From positions 124,001-188,000 of the forward strand of contig DASSKE010000003.1 in assembly GCA_035690865.1 (NCBI GenBank): 64,000 bases of DNA. The letters run 5' to 3'. How positions within the stretch are numbered: the stretch's first letter is position 1; each line of letters starts with the position of its first letter. Below, piece after piece: positions 58,118 through 64,000 of the stretch. The DNA is from CAMLQK01 sp035690865 (lineage in GTDB: Bacteria > Patescibacteriota > Saccharimonadia > Saccharimonadales > UBA4665). A program made the position numbers and the translations under genes. Below the pieces are notes generated by a model, which was given only the letters and a program-made list of their open reading frames with translations, ran no database searches and was not told where the DNA came from.

Positions 58118-58126
58118 TGCTATACT
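58118..58126 (+). promoter_or_regulatory. Extended -10 of the minor pilin operon
   Basis: TG-C-TATACT ends 7 nt before ATG 58134; no SD; leaderless start. Confidence 0.65.
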
Positions 58127-58133
58127 GGAACGT

Positions 58134-59033
58134 ATGAAGGGTGGTTCCCACATTCACTTCGGTCAGGCTGCTGAGCAGCATGATTCGCGGCTACGAGAAT
58201 TGTCGCGAAGTGCTGCGCCGCGCGCTGGTTTTACCATAGTCGAAGTAATGATCGTGTTGGCGATTACTGGTCTGCTCTTTGTGAGTGCTGTTGCACTTAT
58301 ATCTGGACGCCAGAATCGCACAGAATTCCAAACGTCCATTAATAATGTCAAAACACAGCTCCAACAGGTAATTAGTGACGTCGAGACTGGCTTTTATCCA
58401 ACCACCAATAACTTAGTGTGCAGTGTTGGTGGAAGCGGCGCGCTTAGTTTTTCAACAGCGAGCAATACGCAAGGATCCAGCCAGGACTGTATATTCCTTG
58501 GCAAAGTCTTGCAGTTTGGTGTCCAGAATACCGACCCACAACAGATTATGGCTTACTCCATCGCCGGCAGACGGCAGCTAAATAAGGTCGACGTGACGTC
58601 TTATGCGGATGCAGCGCCAGCGGTAATGACCACGAGTGCTTCTAATCCGACCAATATTCCTACTTCTATTTTAAAGCTACAATATGGCCTTACTATTAAG
58701 CCGAATAGCCTCACCTATACGAGCGGCGGAACAACAACCCAGATTGGTGCTGTAGGGTTTATGAGCACACTCAATGCTTTTGACACAAACAAATCAGGCG
58801 CACAAAGTGTACAACTGGTTCCTATTAAGAACACGAGCTTAAATCAAACACCGGCTGCGGCAGTAACGGCGATAAATGCTAATTTACCGACCAGCACAAT
58901 TAATCCAAGCGGTGGCGTTTCGATGTGTTTTGTAAGCAACGGCAGTGACCAATCTGGCTTAATCACCATTGGTGGCAATGGTCGTGAGCTTTCGGTAACG
59001 CTGAGTATACGGGGGAATAACACATGTTCATAA
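58134..59033 (+). CDS. Minor pilin-like protein with long leader
   Basis: A 299-aa prepilin. The leader is unusually long (32 residues) and ends in APRAG, before FTIVEVMIVLAITGLLF with Glu5. The globular domain (about 265 residues) is Thr/Ser/Asn-rich with Cys pairs and larger than that of the major pilin. The start is set by the leaderless -10; an in-frame TTG at 58101 is less likely. Its end overlaps the next start by 10 nt. First gene of a four-gene minor pilin operon resembling the fimT/pilV/pilW/pilX order. Confidence 0.85.
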   Translation: MKGGSHIHFGQAAEQHDSRLRELSRSAAPRAGFTIVEVMIVLAITGLLFVSAVALISGRQNRTEFQTSINNVKTQLQQVISDVETGFYPTTNNLVCSVGGSGALSFSTASNTQGSSQDCIFLGKVLQFGVQNTDPQQIMAYSIAGRRQLNKVDVTSYADAAPAVMTTSASNPTNIPTSILKLQYGLTIKPNSLTYTSGGTTTQIGAVGFMSTLNAFDTNKSGAQSVQLVPIKNTSLNQTPAAAVTAINANLPTSTINPSGGVSMCFVSNGSDQSGLITIGGNGRELSVTLSIRGNNTCS

Positions 59034-59470
59034 GACCAAAGGTTTTAGGACAGCGCGGAGACACCATAGTCGAAGTGCTTATCGCTATTGCCGTAGTGAG
59101 TCTTATCTTGGGCGGAGCCTTTGTAACAACCAATAAGAGCTTGGTGGCTACCCGCACCTCCGAAGAGCAGGGTAACGCCACAAAACTTACACAGGGACAG
59201 ATTGAATTCCTTAAAAGTATCATAGCCAGTTCGCCAAACACTATAGACACCGCCCCCACTAATTTCTGCGTAACGAGTGCCAGTACAGTTGCGGCATCAA
59301 GTAGCGGAGCATGTAAGGTTGACTCTACTGGGGCGCCAACTACTGCAGAACCTATCTACAATTTGAATATCTCACGTTCCGGCGACACATTTACCGTAAG
59401 AACAACCTGGAATTCACTTTCTAAAACAGGCACTAATACAGTACAAATGGTGTACAGGATATACGACTAA
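59024..59470 (+). CDS. Minor pilin-like protein, PilV/GspI-type
   Basis: A 148-aa prepilin with a 12-residue leader ending in QRG and a mature start DTIVEVLIAIAVVSLILGG: Asp replaces the usual Phe at +1, Glu5 is kept. The short globular domain has two cysteines (FCVTSAS, ACKVDS). Translational overlap with both neighbours (10 nt upstream, 1 nt downstream). Confidence 0.83.
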   Translation: MFIRPKVLGQRGDTIVEVLIAIAVVSLILGGAFVTTNKSLVATRTSEEQGNATKLTQGQIEFLKSIIASSPNTIDTAPTNFCVTSASTVAASSSGACKVDSTGAPTTAEPIYNLNISRSGDTFTVRTTWNSLSKTGTNTVQMVYRIYD

Positions 59471-60093
59471 TGAAGCGTTCTGCACAAATCCACAAATCAA
59501 AAGGGTTTACTATCATCGAGTTGCTTATTGCAACATTGGTATTCTCTACCGTGCTTTTGGTGGTGACTATTGGCATTATCCAGATTAGTCGTGTGTACTA
59601 TAAGGGCATTAACGAAACTGACGTGCAAAATACGGCACGCAGCATAATGGACACCGTTACGCAGGGTATACAATTCAGCGGTGCGGACATTACCGAAACC
59701 GCTTCGCCCCAGCCAGGCAACTTACAGGCTTTTTGCATTGGCAACACACAGTATAGTTATCGTTTGGGTTATCAGCTTGTAGATAGCTCGCCAACAGGCA
59801 ACCAAACAATTACCGGCCTTGTGTCTAAGAATATCTCTGCTTGCCAGAGTGCAGCTGCCACAGCCGGAGGCAAGGAATTCCTGTCGCCTAAAATGCGATT
59901 ATCAAATCTTTCGGTCAAAGAATTAGTGCCAGGATCTTTATACAAAGTGACCGTGCGTGTGGCCTTTGGCGACGACGATTTACTTAACAATCCAACTTCT
60001 CAAAATGCAAGCTGTAAAACGACGACTGGATCACAATTTTGTTCAGTTTCGGAGTTAACCTCAACAGTTTATAGGCGAGTAGGAACAGATTAG
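59470..60093 (+). CDS. Minor pilin-like protein, PilW/GspJ-type
   Basis: A 207-aa prepilin with a 12-residue basic leader and cleavage site G/FTIIELLIATLVFSTVLLVV with Glu5. The extracytoplasmic domain has the ARSIMDTVTQGIQFSGADIT pattern seen in PilW/GspJ-like minor pilins, and four cysteines. Its ATG overlaps the upstream stop. Confidence 0.83.
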   Translation: MKRSAQIHKSKGFTIIELLIATLVFSTVLLVVTIGIIQISRVYYKGINETDVQNTARSIMDTVTQGIQFSGADITETASPQPGNLQAFCIGNTQYSYRLGYQLVDSSPTGNQTITGLVSKNISACQSAAATAGGKEFLSPKMRLSNLSVKELVPGSLYKVTVRVAFGDDDLLNNPTSQNASCKTTTGSQFCSVSELTSTVYRRVGTD

Positions 60094-60101
60094 GGGAACG
60101 T

Positions 60102-61181
60102 ATGAACACAATAAAAACAGCCAAAACAACGTCGGTCGCTCACAGCCAGGCAGGCATGGTTTCTATTATGGTCACAATGATTCTTATGATCGTCATTAGT
60201 CTTTTGGTCCTTGGGTTTGCACAAGTTTCGCGCCGGAATCAACGCACCACACTTGACCGGCAATTAAGTGCCCAGGCTTTTTATGCAGCAGAGTCAGGCA
60301 TTAATGACGCCCGCAAGCTTATTGACCAAACAGTCACAGATGGCAACACCGTTGAGTCCAAAACTACCTGTGCGCCGGCCACAAACGGCATCTATACAGC
60401 ACTTCCGTCAAATGTGCTCAACAGCGCTACCGATGTATCGTACACCTGCTTGTTGGTTAATCCGCTGCCCACGTCATTGCAGTACGATAATATTGAAGAT
60501 CAGTCGACGATTATTCCGATTCTCTCGGGTAATGGCAACATCCAATCACTGACACTTACATGGAAGACGGGCGACAAGAACAACACGACCCCCATTAACG
60601 GTTGCTCAACATCGTCGAGTATTGTCAGCCAATTTAAAGTAACGGGTAGCTGGAACTGTGGCTATGGTGTCCTCCGCTTTGACTTAGTGCCCGTTGCGGG
60701 TAACTCGCTCACAGCTGGAACTCTCCAGGATGCGACCATGACGACTTTTGCGATTCCTACCTCCGCCGGAGTCAGCACCGTTAACTTTGGTGCTAATGCT
60801 AATGCGGCAGTGGCTGCACATTGTGACAATACGAATTGCTCGCTGCAAATTAACAATTTGGGCGGCGCAGAATACTACATGCGCGTCAAGACCGTGTACA
60901 AATCGGGCCCACTGCAAATTGATGGCAAAACAACAGCTGGCAGTGACGTGCAGTTTAGCGACTCACAGATTGTCATTGACGTAACGGGCAAGGCCCAGGA
61001 CGTCTTGCGTCGTTTGCAGGTGCGGGTGCCGGCACGTTTGAGCGGTAGCCAGAACCAAGTGCCCGATAATGCCCTCGAAAGTAACGACTCTGTCTGTAAG
61101 CGTTTTTCAGTTATGGATAATTACTATACCAGTAACGTGCCCGGTACCATTAGCGGCAGCAACGTACTCTGTCAGCCGTAG
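60102..61181 (+). CDS. Minor pilin-like protein, PilX/GspK-type
   Basis: A 359-aa protein. QAG/MVSIMVTMILMIVISLLV is the prepilin-like site, but mature position 5 is Met rather than Glu, as in tip-located GspK. QAFYAAESGINDARKLI follows, a hallmark of PilX N-terminal domains. A large Thr/Ser/Asn-rich outer domain with several Cys pairs. SD AGGGGAA precedes the ATG. Its stop abuts that of the convergent recombinase gene. It probably caps the minor pilin complex. Confidence 0.83.
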   Translation: MNTIKTAKTTSVAHSQAGMVSIMVTMILMIVISLLVLGFAQVSRRNQRTTLDRQLSAQAFYAAESGINDARKLIDQTVTDGNTVESKTTCAPATNGIYTALPSNVLNSATDVSYTCLLVNPLPTSLQYDNIEDQSTIIPILSGNGNIQSLTLTWKTGDKNNTTPINGCSTSSSIVSQFKVTGSWNCGYGVLRFDLVPVAGNSLTAGTLQDATMTTFAIPTSAGVSTVNFGANANAAVAAHCDNTNCSLQINNLGGAEYYMRVKTVYKSGPLQIDGKTTAGSDVQFSDSQIVIDVTGKAQDVLRRLQVRVPARLSGSQNQVPDNALESNDSVCKRFSVMDNYYTSNVPGTISGSNVLCQP

Positions 61182-62102
61182 TTACTCAACAACGTTATCG
61201 CTGTGAAATCGATCGTGCACATCTTTGAGATGCGGGTCGGTAAGGTGGGTATAAATTTGCGTTGTAGCAATATTGCTATGCCCAAGCATGGCCTGAACAC
61301 TCCGTAAATCGGCACCGTTCATAACGAGATCAGTTGCAAAAGAATGGCGAAGCGTGTGGGGGCTGACGTGCTTAGTTACGCCGGCCAGCCGGGCATATTG
61401 GGCAACAAGCCGCTGAATACTCCGAGCAGTTAGACGGTGATAATCGCCACTATTGTCGAGTGCTTTTCGACCGCTATACCGTATAAAAAGCGGCGCTGTA
61501 TTGTCGGAGCGCTTATCGAGGTAGGCGCCGACCCATGCCGCCGCCGCTTCGCTAATAAATACCGGACGATCCTTTTGGCCTTTACCACGCACCATAAACT
61601 CACGACGTTTTAAGTTAATATGACCTTGGTCAAGCCCGACCAGCTCAGAAACACGTAGGCCACTGCTAAAAAGTAACTCCAAAATAGCCCGATCGCGTAA
61701 GCCAATTTCGGAAGTGATATCCGGTTGCGAAAACATCCTTCCCAGCTCATCTTCATTTAAAAACGTGACTTGCTTGCGTTTAACGGTAGCGAGTTCAATC
61801 TTATCAGGCGGCAGGGCGGGAATATCGCGTTTGTGGCAGAATTTTAAAAAATTGCGCAAGGCTATAAGGTGATAGTTTTGCGTTGATTTTTCTAGTTCAT
61901 CACTCGTATTGGTGCCCAGCCGGGCAAGCCATAGGCGCCATTTACGCACAAGCTCCGGGGTAATATCCGCAACGCTAATCTCGCCTGCATAATCGAGCAA
62001 ACGGGTTAAGTAGTGATCGTAATTGGCTATGGTTTTTTGTGAGCGGTTTTGCTCAATCTCGAGATATTCCAGAAAATCAGTCTTTGCTTTACTAAAATGC
62101 AT
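61182..62102 (-). CDS. Xer-type tyrosine recombinase
   Basis: A 306-aa recombinase of the XerC/XerD family, which resolves chromosome dimers at dif with FtsK. The N-terminal SAM-like domain is at about 1-90, the catalytic domain at about 110-306 with Arg in SSGLRVSELVGLD, Lys in GKGQKDR, HTLRHSFATDL, His in GHSN and Tyr in TTQIYTHLT. It may act alone, as single-Xer systems do, since no second Xer is in the window. The start ATG 62102 is set by a leaderless extended -10; an in-frame ATG at 62132 would run through it. Confidence 0.93.
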   Translation of the reverse strand: MHFSKAKTDFLEYLEIEQNRSQKTIANYDHYLTRLLDYAGEISVADITPELVRKWRLWLARLGTNTSDELEKSTQNYHLIALRNFLKFCHKRDIPALPPDKIELATVKRKQVTFLNEDELGRMFSQPDITSEIGLRDRAILELLFSSGLRVSELVGLDQGHINLKRREFMVRGKGQKDRPVFISEAAAAWVGAYLDKRSDNTAPLFIRYSGRKALDNSGDYHRLTARSIQRLVAQYARLAGVTKHVSPHTLRHSFATDLVMNGADLRSVQAMLGHSNIATTQIYTHLTDPHLKDVHDRFHSDNVVE

Positions 62103-62109
62103 ATAGCTT

Positions 62110-62118
62110 ATTCTAGCA
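62110..62118 (-). promoter_or_regulatory. Extended -10 of the Xer gene
   Basis: On the minus strand TG-C-TAGAAT, ending 7 nt before ATG 62102; no SD. Confidence 0.6.
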
Positions 62119-62152
62119 TCTGCGCGGCACATTGGCGATGATGGTTGTAATC

Positions 62153-62161
62153 TGTTACAAT
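62153..62161 (+). promoter_or_regulatory. Extended -10 of ndk
   Basis: TG-T-TACAAT, giving a leader of about 29 nt that carries AAAAAGGAAAG before ATG 62197. Confidence 0.6.
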
Positions 62162-62196
62162 AAGTGTCGGAAAAGAATTAGATAAAAAGGAAAGCA

Positions 62197-62715
62197 ATGC
62201 AACGAACGTTAATTATCTTCAAACCAGATGCCCTGCAACGCGGTATCGTTGGCGAGATTATGAGCCGCTTCGAAAAAGTAGGCCTCAAAATGGTTGGCGC
62301 TAAAATGGCTCAGCCCGACAAAGAGCACTTCTACCACCACTACGAGAACATCGGTCAAATGATCTCTCGCCGAGGTCAGCAAGCCTTTGATGTAACACTC
62401 GAGATGATGCAGCTCGGCCCTGTGTTGGCAGTTGTACTTGAGGGTGTTGGAGCCGTAGAGATTGTACGCAAAATGGTTGGCGCAACAGAGCCAAAGTCAG
62501 CATTACCTGGCACCATCCGCGGCGATTACGCACATATTAGCTTTGGCCATGCTGATGAGCACGGTGTAGGTATTCCTAATCTTATTCATGCATCGGGAGA
62601 CCCCGAAGAAGCTGCTAAAGAGATTGCTCACTGGTTTACCGAAGATGAGCTTTTTGGCTACGAAGCCGCTCACGAGAAGTTTACTCAAACTCGCAAAGAA
62701 CACCTTAAAAAATAG
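62197..62715 (+). CDS. ndk: Nucleoside diphosphate kinase
   Basis: A 172-aa NDK that balances NTP pools via a phospho-His intermediate. It shows TLIIFKPDALQRGIVGEI, GTIRGDYA and the active-site His at about 131 in NLIHASGDPEEAAKEI. It is about 30 residues longer than usual, with an insertion between GTIRGDYA and the catalytic His (SFGHADEHGVGIP) and an extended charged C-terminus. SD AAAAAGGAAAG. A hairpin and tRNA-Arg follow. Confidence 0.94.
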   Translation: MQRTLIIFKPDALQRGIVGEIMSRFEKVGLKMVGAKMAQPDKEHFYHHYENIGQMISRRGQQAFDVTLEMMQLGPVLAVVLEGVGAVEIVRKMVGATEPKSALPGTIRGDYAHISFGHADEHGVGIPNLIHASGDPEEAAKEIAHWFTEDELFGYEAAHEKFTQTRKEHLKK

Positions 62716-62721
62716 GTAATT

Positions 62722-62745
62722 TGGCCTCTCTCATTCGAGAGGCCA
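62722..62745 (+). other. Hairpin between ndk and tRNA-Arg
   Basis: TGGCCTCTC and GAGAGGCCA form a perfect 9-bp stem with loop TCATTC, with no T-run after it. It may protect the ndk mRNA 3' end while the tRNA is cut from a shared transcript, or be a weak terminator. Confidence 0.5.
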
Positions 62746-62751
62746 GCATAT

Positions 62752-62828
62752 GCTCCGGTAGCTCAATTGGATAGAGCAAGCCCGTCCTAAGGGAGAGGTT
62801 GTAGGTTCGAGTCCTACCCGGAGTACCA
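62752..62828 (+). tRNA. tRNA-Arg (anticodon CCT), CCA encoded
   Basis: A 77-nt cloverleaf: acceptor GCTCCGG/CCGGAGT (first pair G-U), D stem GCTC/GAGC, T arm GTAGG-TTCGAGT-CCTAC, encoded CCA at 62826-62828. The anticodon loop reads GTCCTAA, giving CCT (CCU). The anticodon stem has three G-C pairs but positions 27-43 and 28-42 are A-G and G-A mismatches. Recognised by comparison with bacterial tRNA-Arg(CCU) loops (UCCUAA). Confidence 0.85.
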
Positions 62829-62840
62829 TTACAAGAAATC

Positions 62841-63428
62841 ATGAAAAATAATGTTGCACCCCCGTTGCCTCCTTTTGTTGTCATAACCGGCCGCGAAGGT
62901 AGCGGAAAAGATTCTTACGCTCATCACCTTGCAGAAAAAGGGTATTTGCATATTGCCGCAGGTGATGTCATCCGCGATCGCGCCCGCAAGCAGGGGTATA
63001 GCGATCCAATCCCGCGGAGTATCCTGAGCAAAATAGGCGACCAAATGAAGCAGGAATTGGGAGACAGCCCAATTACTGAAAGTGCCTGGCGAGCTTATGA
63101 GCAGCAAGATCATCCGGTTGGCCTTGTCATTAGTGGCCTCCGCCGGGTGGGAGAAATAGAGGCCTGTAAGGCGCGCGGGGGTGTTGTGCTGTGGATTGAC
63201 GCCAACGATCGCCGTCGCTTCCAGAATCTGCAAAAAAGAGAGAATGCTCCTTCTTGGGAGGCGTTTGTGACAGTGGGGGAGAGTGAATATAATGGCACCA
63301 CTACCGGCGGGAAGACTGGGGTCAATCTCCATGACATACAACTCATGGCAGATTGCCATGTTGCCAACAGCGGTACGCTCGAAGATTTATTCAGGAATGC
63401 TGATCTGACGCTCGCCAGGGCGGTCTGA
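62841..63428 (+). CDS. P-loop kinase-like ATPase, homologue of the 1673 gene
   Basis: A 195-aa protein with Walker A GREGSGKDS (about 14-22), GDVIRDRARKQGY after the first helix, GLRRVGEIEACKARGGVVLW then IDANDRRRF, and a lid-like Arg/Lys region. It is similar along its length to the 1673-2269 protein and, like it, resembles dephospho-CoA kinase or UPF0200-type NMP-kinase-like enzymes. The ATG lies only 12 nt after the tRNA 3' end and lacks an SD, so 3' processing of the tRNA would leave a nearly leaderless mRNA. Confidence 0.65.
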   Translation: MKNNVAPPLPPFVVITGREGSGKDSYAHHLAEKGYLHIAAGDVIRDRARKQGYSDPIPRSILSKIGDQMKQELGDSPITESAWRAYEQQDHPVGLVISGLRRVGEIEACKARGGVVLWIDANDRRRFQNLQKRENAPSWEAFVTVGESEYNGTTTGGKTGVNLHDIQLMADCHVANSGTLEDLFRNADLTLARAV

Positions 63429-63434
63429 TATACT
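63426..63434 (+). promoter_or_regulatory. Extended -10 of the 63442 gene
   Basis: TG-A-TATACT overlaps the stop of the previous gene and ends 7 nt before ATG 63442; no SD; leaderless start. Confidence 0.65.
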
Positions 63435-63441
63435 AAAAACA

Positions 63442-63981
63442 ATGCCACACAAGTACTTTGCTGACCAGTTTGACGACGAAGAAGTTCTGTTTGTGTTTCG
63501 CAAACACCCGATAGTTATGCGCCGCGGCCTAGTCTTTGGTATGCTCGCTATTTTACTAGGGGTAATCCCAGTGCTCTTTAAGCCAGAGTACTCTGTTCTG
63601 GCCTGGGGCCTTGGCCTGGGCTTCTTGTTGTTCTTAATTATTCTGCTGCCCTCCTGGATAGCCTGGCACTTTAGTATTTACATTGTTACTGATCAGCGAT
63701 TTATTCACATTACCCAAAAAGGTCTCTTTCACCGAAGTGTGGTGGATATGTCACTTAAGCAAATCCAAATGGTTAATTACGAAATTGCCGGTCTGCAGCA
63801 AACGCTGCTAGGATTTGGTACAATAAATATGCAGACTTTGGTGGGTGATCTGGTGATTCATGAAGTACACCATCCGGCCACAATTCAAAAGAAAATACTA
63901 GAAGTACTGCGTGACAAGGGGATAACGACAATTGCTAGCTCAACGCCAGCACCCGTAGACGAAACCTATGAAGAAGATTAA
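63442..63981 (+). CDS. Membrane-anchored PH-domain protein (bPH_2 type)
   Basis: A 179-aa protein. Two transmembrane helices (about 30-46 and 52-75, LVFGMLAILLGVIPVLF and LAWGLGLGFLLFLIILLPSW) precede a bacterial PH domain (IYIVTDQRFIHITQKGLFHR, SVVDMSLKQIQMVNYEIAGL, QQTLLGFGTINMQTL) as in YdbS/YdbT-like proteins. The C-terminal tail is acidic. Function unknown; such proteins may aid membrane stress responses. Confidence 0.8.
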   Translation: MPHKYFADQFDDEEVLFVFRKHPIVMRRGLVFGMLAILLGVIPVLFKPEYSVLAWGLGLGFLLFLIILLPSWIAWHFSIYIVTDQRFIHITQKGLFHRSVVDMSLKQIQMVNYEIAGLQQTLLGFGTINMQTLVGDLVIHEVHHPATIQKKILEVLRDKGITTIASSTPAPVDETYEED

Positions 63982-64000
63982 GAAGTTCATTGCTAAGCAC
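63968..64000 (+). CDS. Start of a further gene, truncated by window end
   Basis: An ATG at 63968 in another frame opens MKKIKKFIAKH and runs off the window, overlapping the end of the PH-domain gene by 14 nt. The Lys-rich start would suit an exported or basic protein. Only 11 residues are visible, so it may not be real. Confidence 0.3.
   Translation, partial: MKKIKKFIAKH

Noticed and set aside
41097..62102. Xer recombinase and phage-like domains as evidence of a prophage or integrative element
   Set aside because: The recombinase is a Xer housekeeping type, the DUF1353 and fibre-like genes are isolated, and no att repeats, capsid, terminase or lysis genes are seen.
1..64000. Recoding of UGA as in Gracilibacteria
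   Set aside because: UGA ends genes at natural positions (for example at 2269 and 24392), and conserved proteins read through without in-frame TGA.

Overview
The window looks like chromosome of a Candidatus Saccharibacteria (TM7; Patescibacteria/CPR) bacterium. This is inferred from gene content and order, with no database search: a compact type IV pilus locus without a secretin (a monoderm pattern), dnaG-rpoD, rpsO-pnp, rpsF-ssb-rpsR and holA-rpsT blocks, very tight gene packing and many small proteins without recognisable families. GC content looks near half by eye. TGA, TAA and TAG all serve as stops, so the UGA=Gly code of Gracilibacteria is not in use. No rRNA, CRISPR array, insertion sequence or prophage is visible, and no stretch over about 300 bases lacks a gene.

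Layout. 1-4520: end of dnaG, rpoD, a P-loop kinase-like gene and two divergent sigma-70 paralogues. 4536-8291: polA and an HExxH protein. 8288-11551: a minus-strand beta-helix (pectate-lyase-like) protein and small membrane-anchored proteins. 11551-15095: mutM, holA, a protein with an HPD motif, rpsT. 15277-20255: a degenerate DHH protein with a long disordered tail, truB, a DUF1353 protein, a helicase. 20298-26539: rpsO, pnp, small genes, an unusual family-4 uracil-DNA glycosylase and RNase J. 26594-35661: a tandem pair of unknown paralogues, ftsK, and three unrecognised genes, two of them bitopic membrane proteins. 35759-37838: rpsF, ssb, rpsR, a small helical protein, efp. 37914-46109: a YoaR/VanW-like + beta-lactamase-fold protein, tlyA, a phosphoribosyltransferase-like protein, a Crp/Fnr regulator, a PH-domain protein, a BadF-type kinase, ychF, a 2H phosphoesterase, a TPR protein. 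46113-61181: type IV pilus locus (large secreted protein, pilM, pilN, pilO, a small membrane protein, pilB, pilT, pilC, major pilin, secreted beta-helix-like protein, pilD, four minor pilin-like genes). 61182-64000: a Xer recombinase, ndk, tRNA-Arg(CCU), a second P-loop kinase-like gene, a membrane PH-domain protein and the start of one more gene.

The most striking window-wide signal is promoter architecture. About two dozen genes have a -10 hexamer ending only 6-10 nt before the start codon and no Shine-Dalgarno sequence, so their mRNAs should be leaderless. In about fifteen of these the hexamer carries the extended TGn motif, usually without a recognisable -35. Genes with ordinary SD leaders are interspersed. 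RpoD keeps the His and Glu of region 3.0 that read an extended -10, while one sigma paralogue has lost both.

The best candidates for undescribed biology are: the ftsK-linked membrane protein pair (30417-34435), one member carrying an FtsK-gamma-like winged helix; the sigma paralogues sharing a 60-nt near-identical block; the family-4 UDG that lacks three of the four Fe-S cysteines; and several perfect palindromes centred on promoters.
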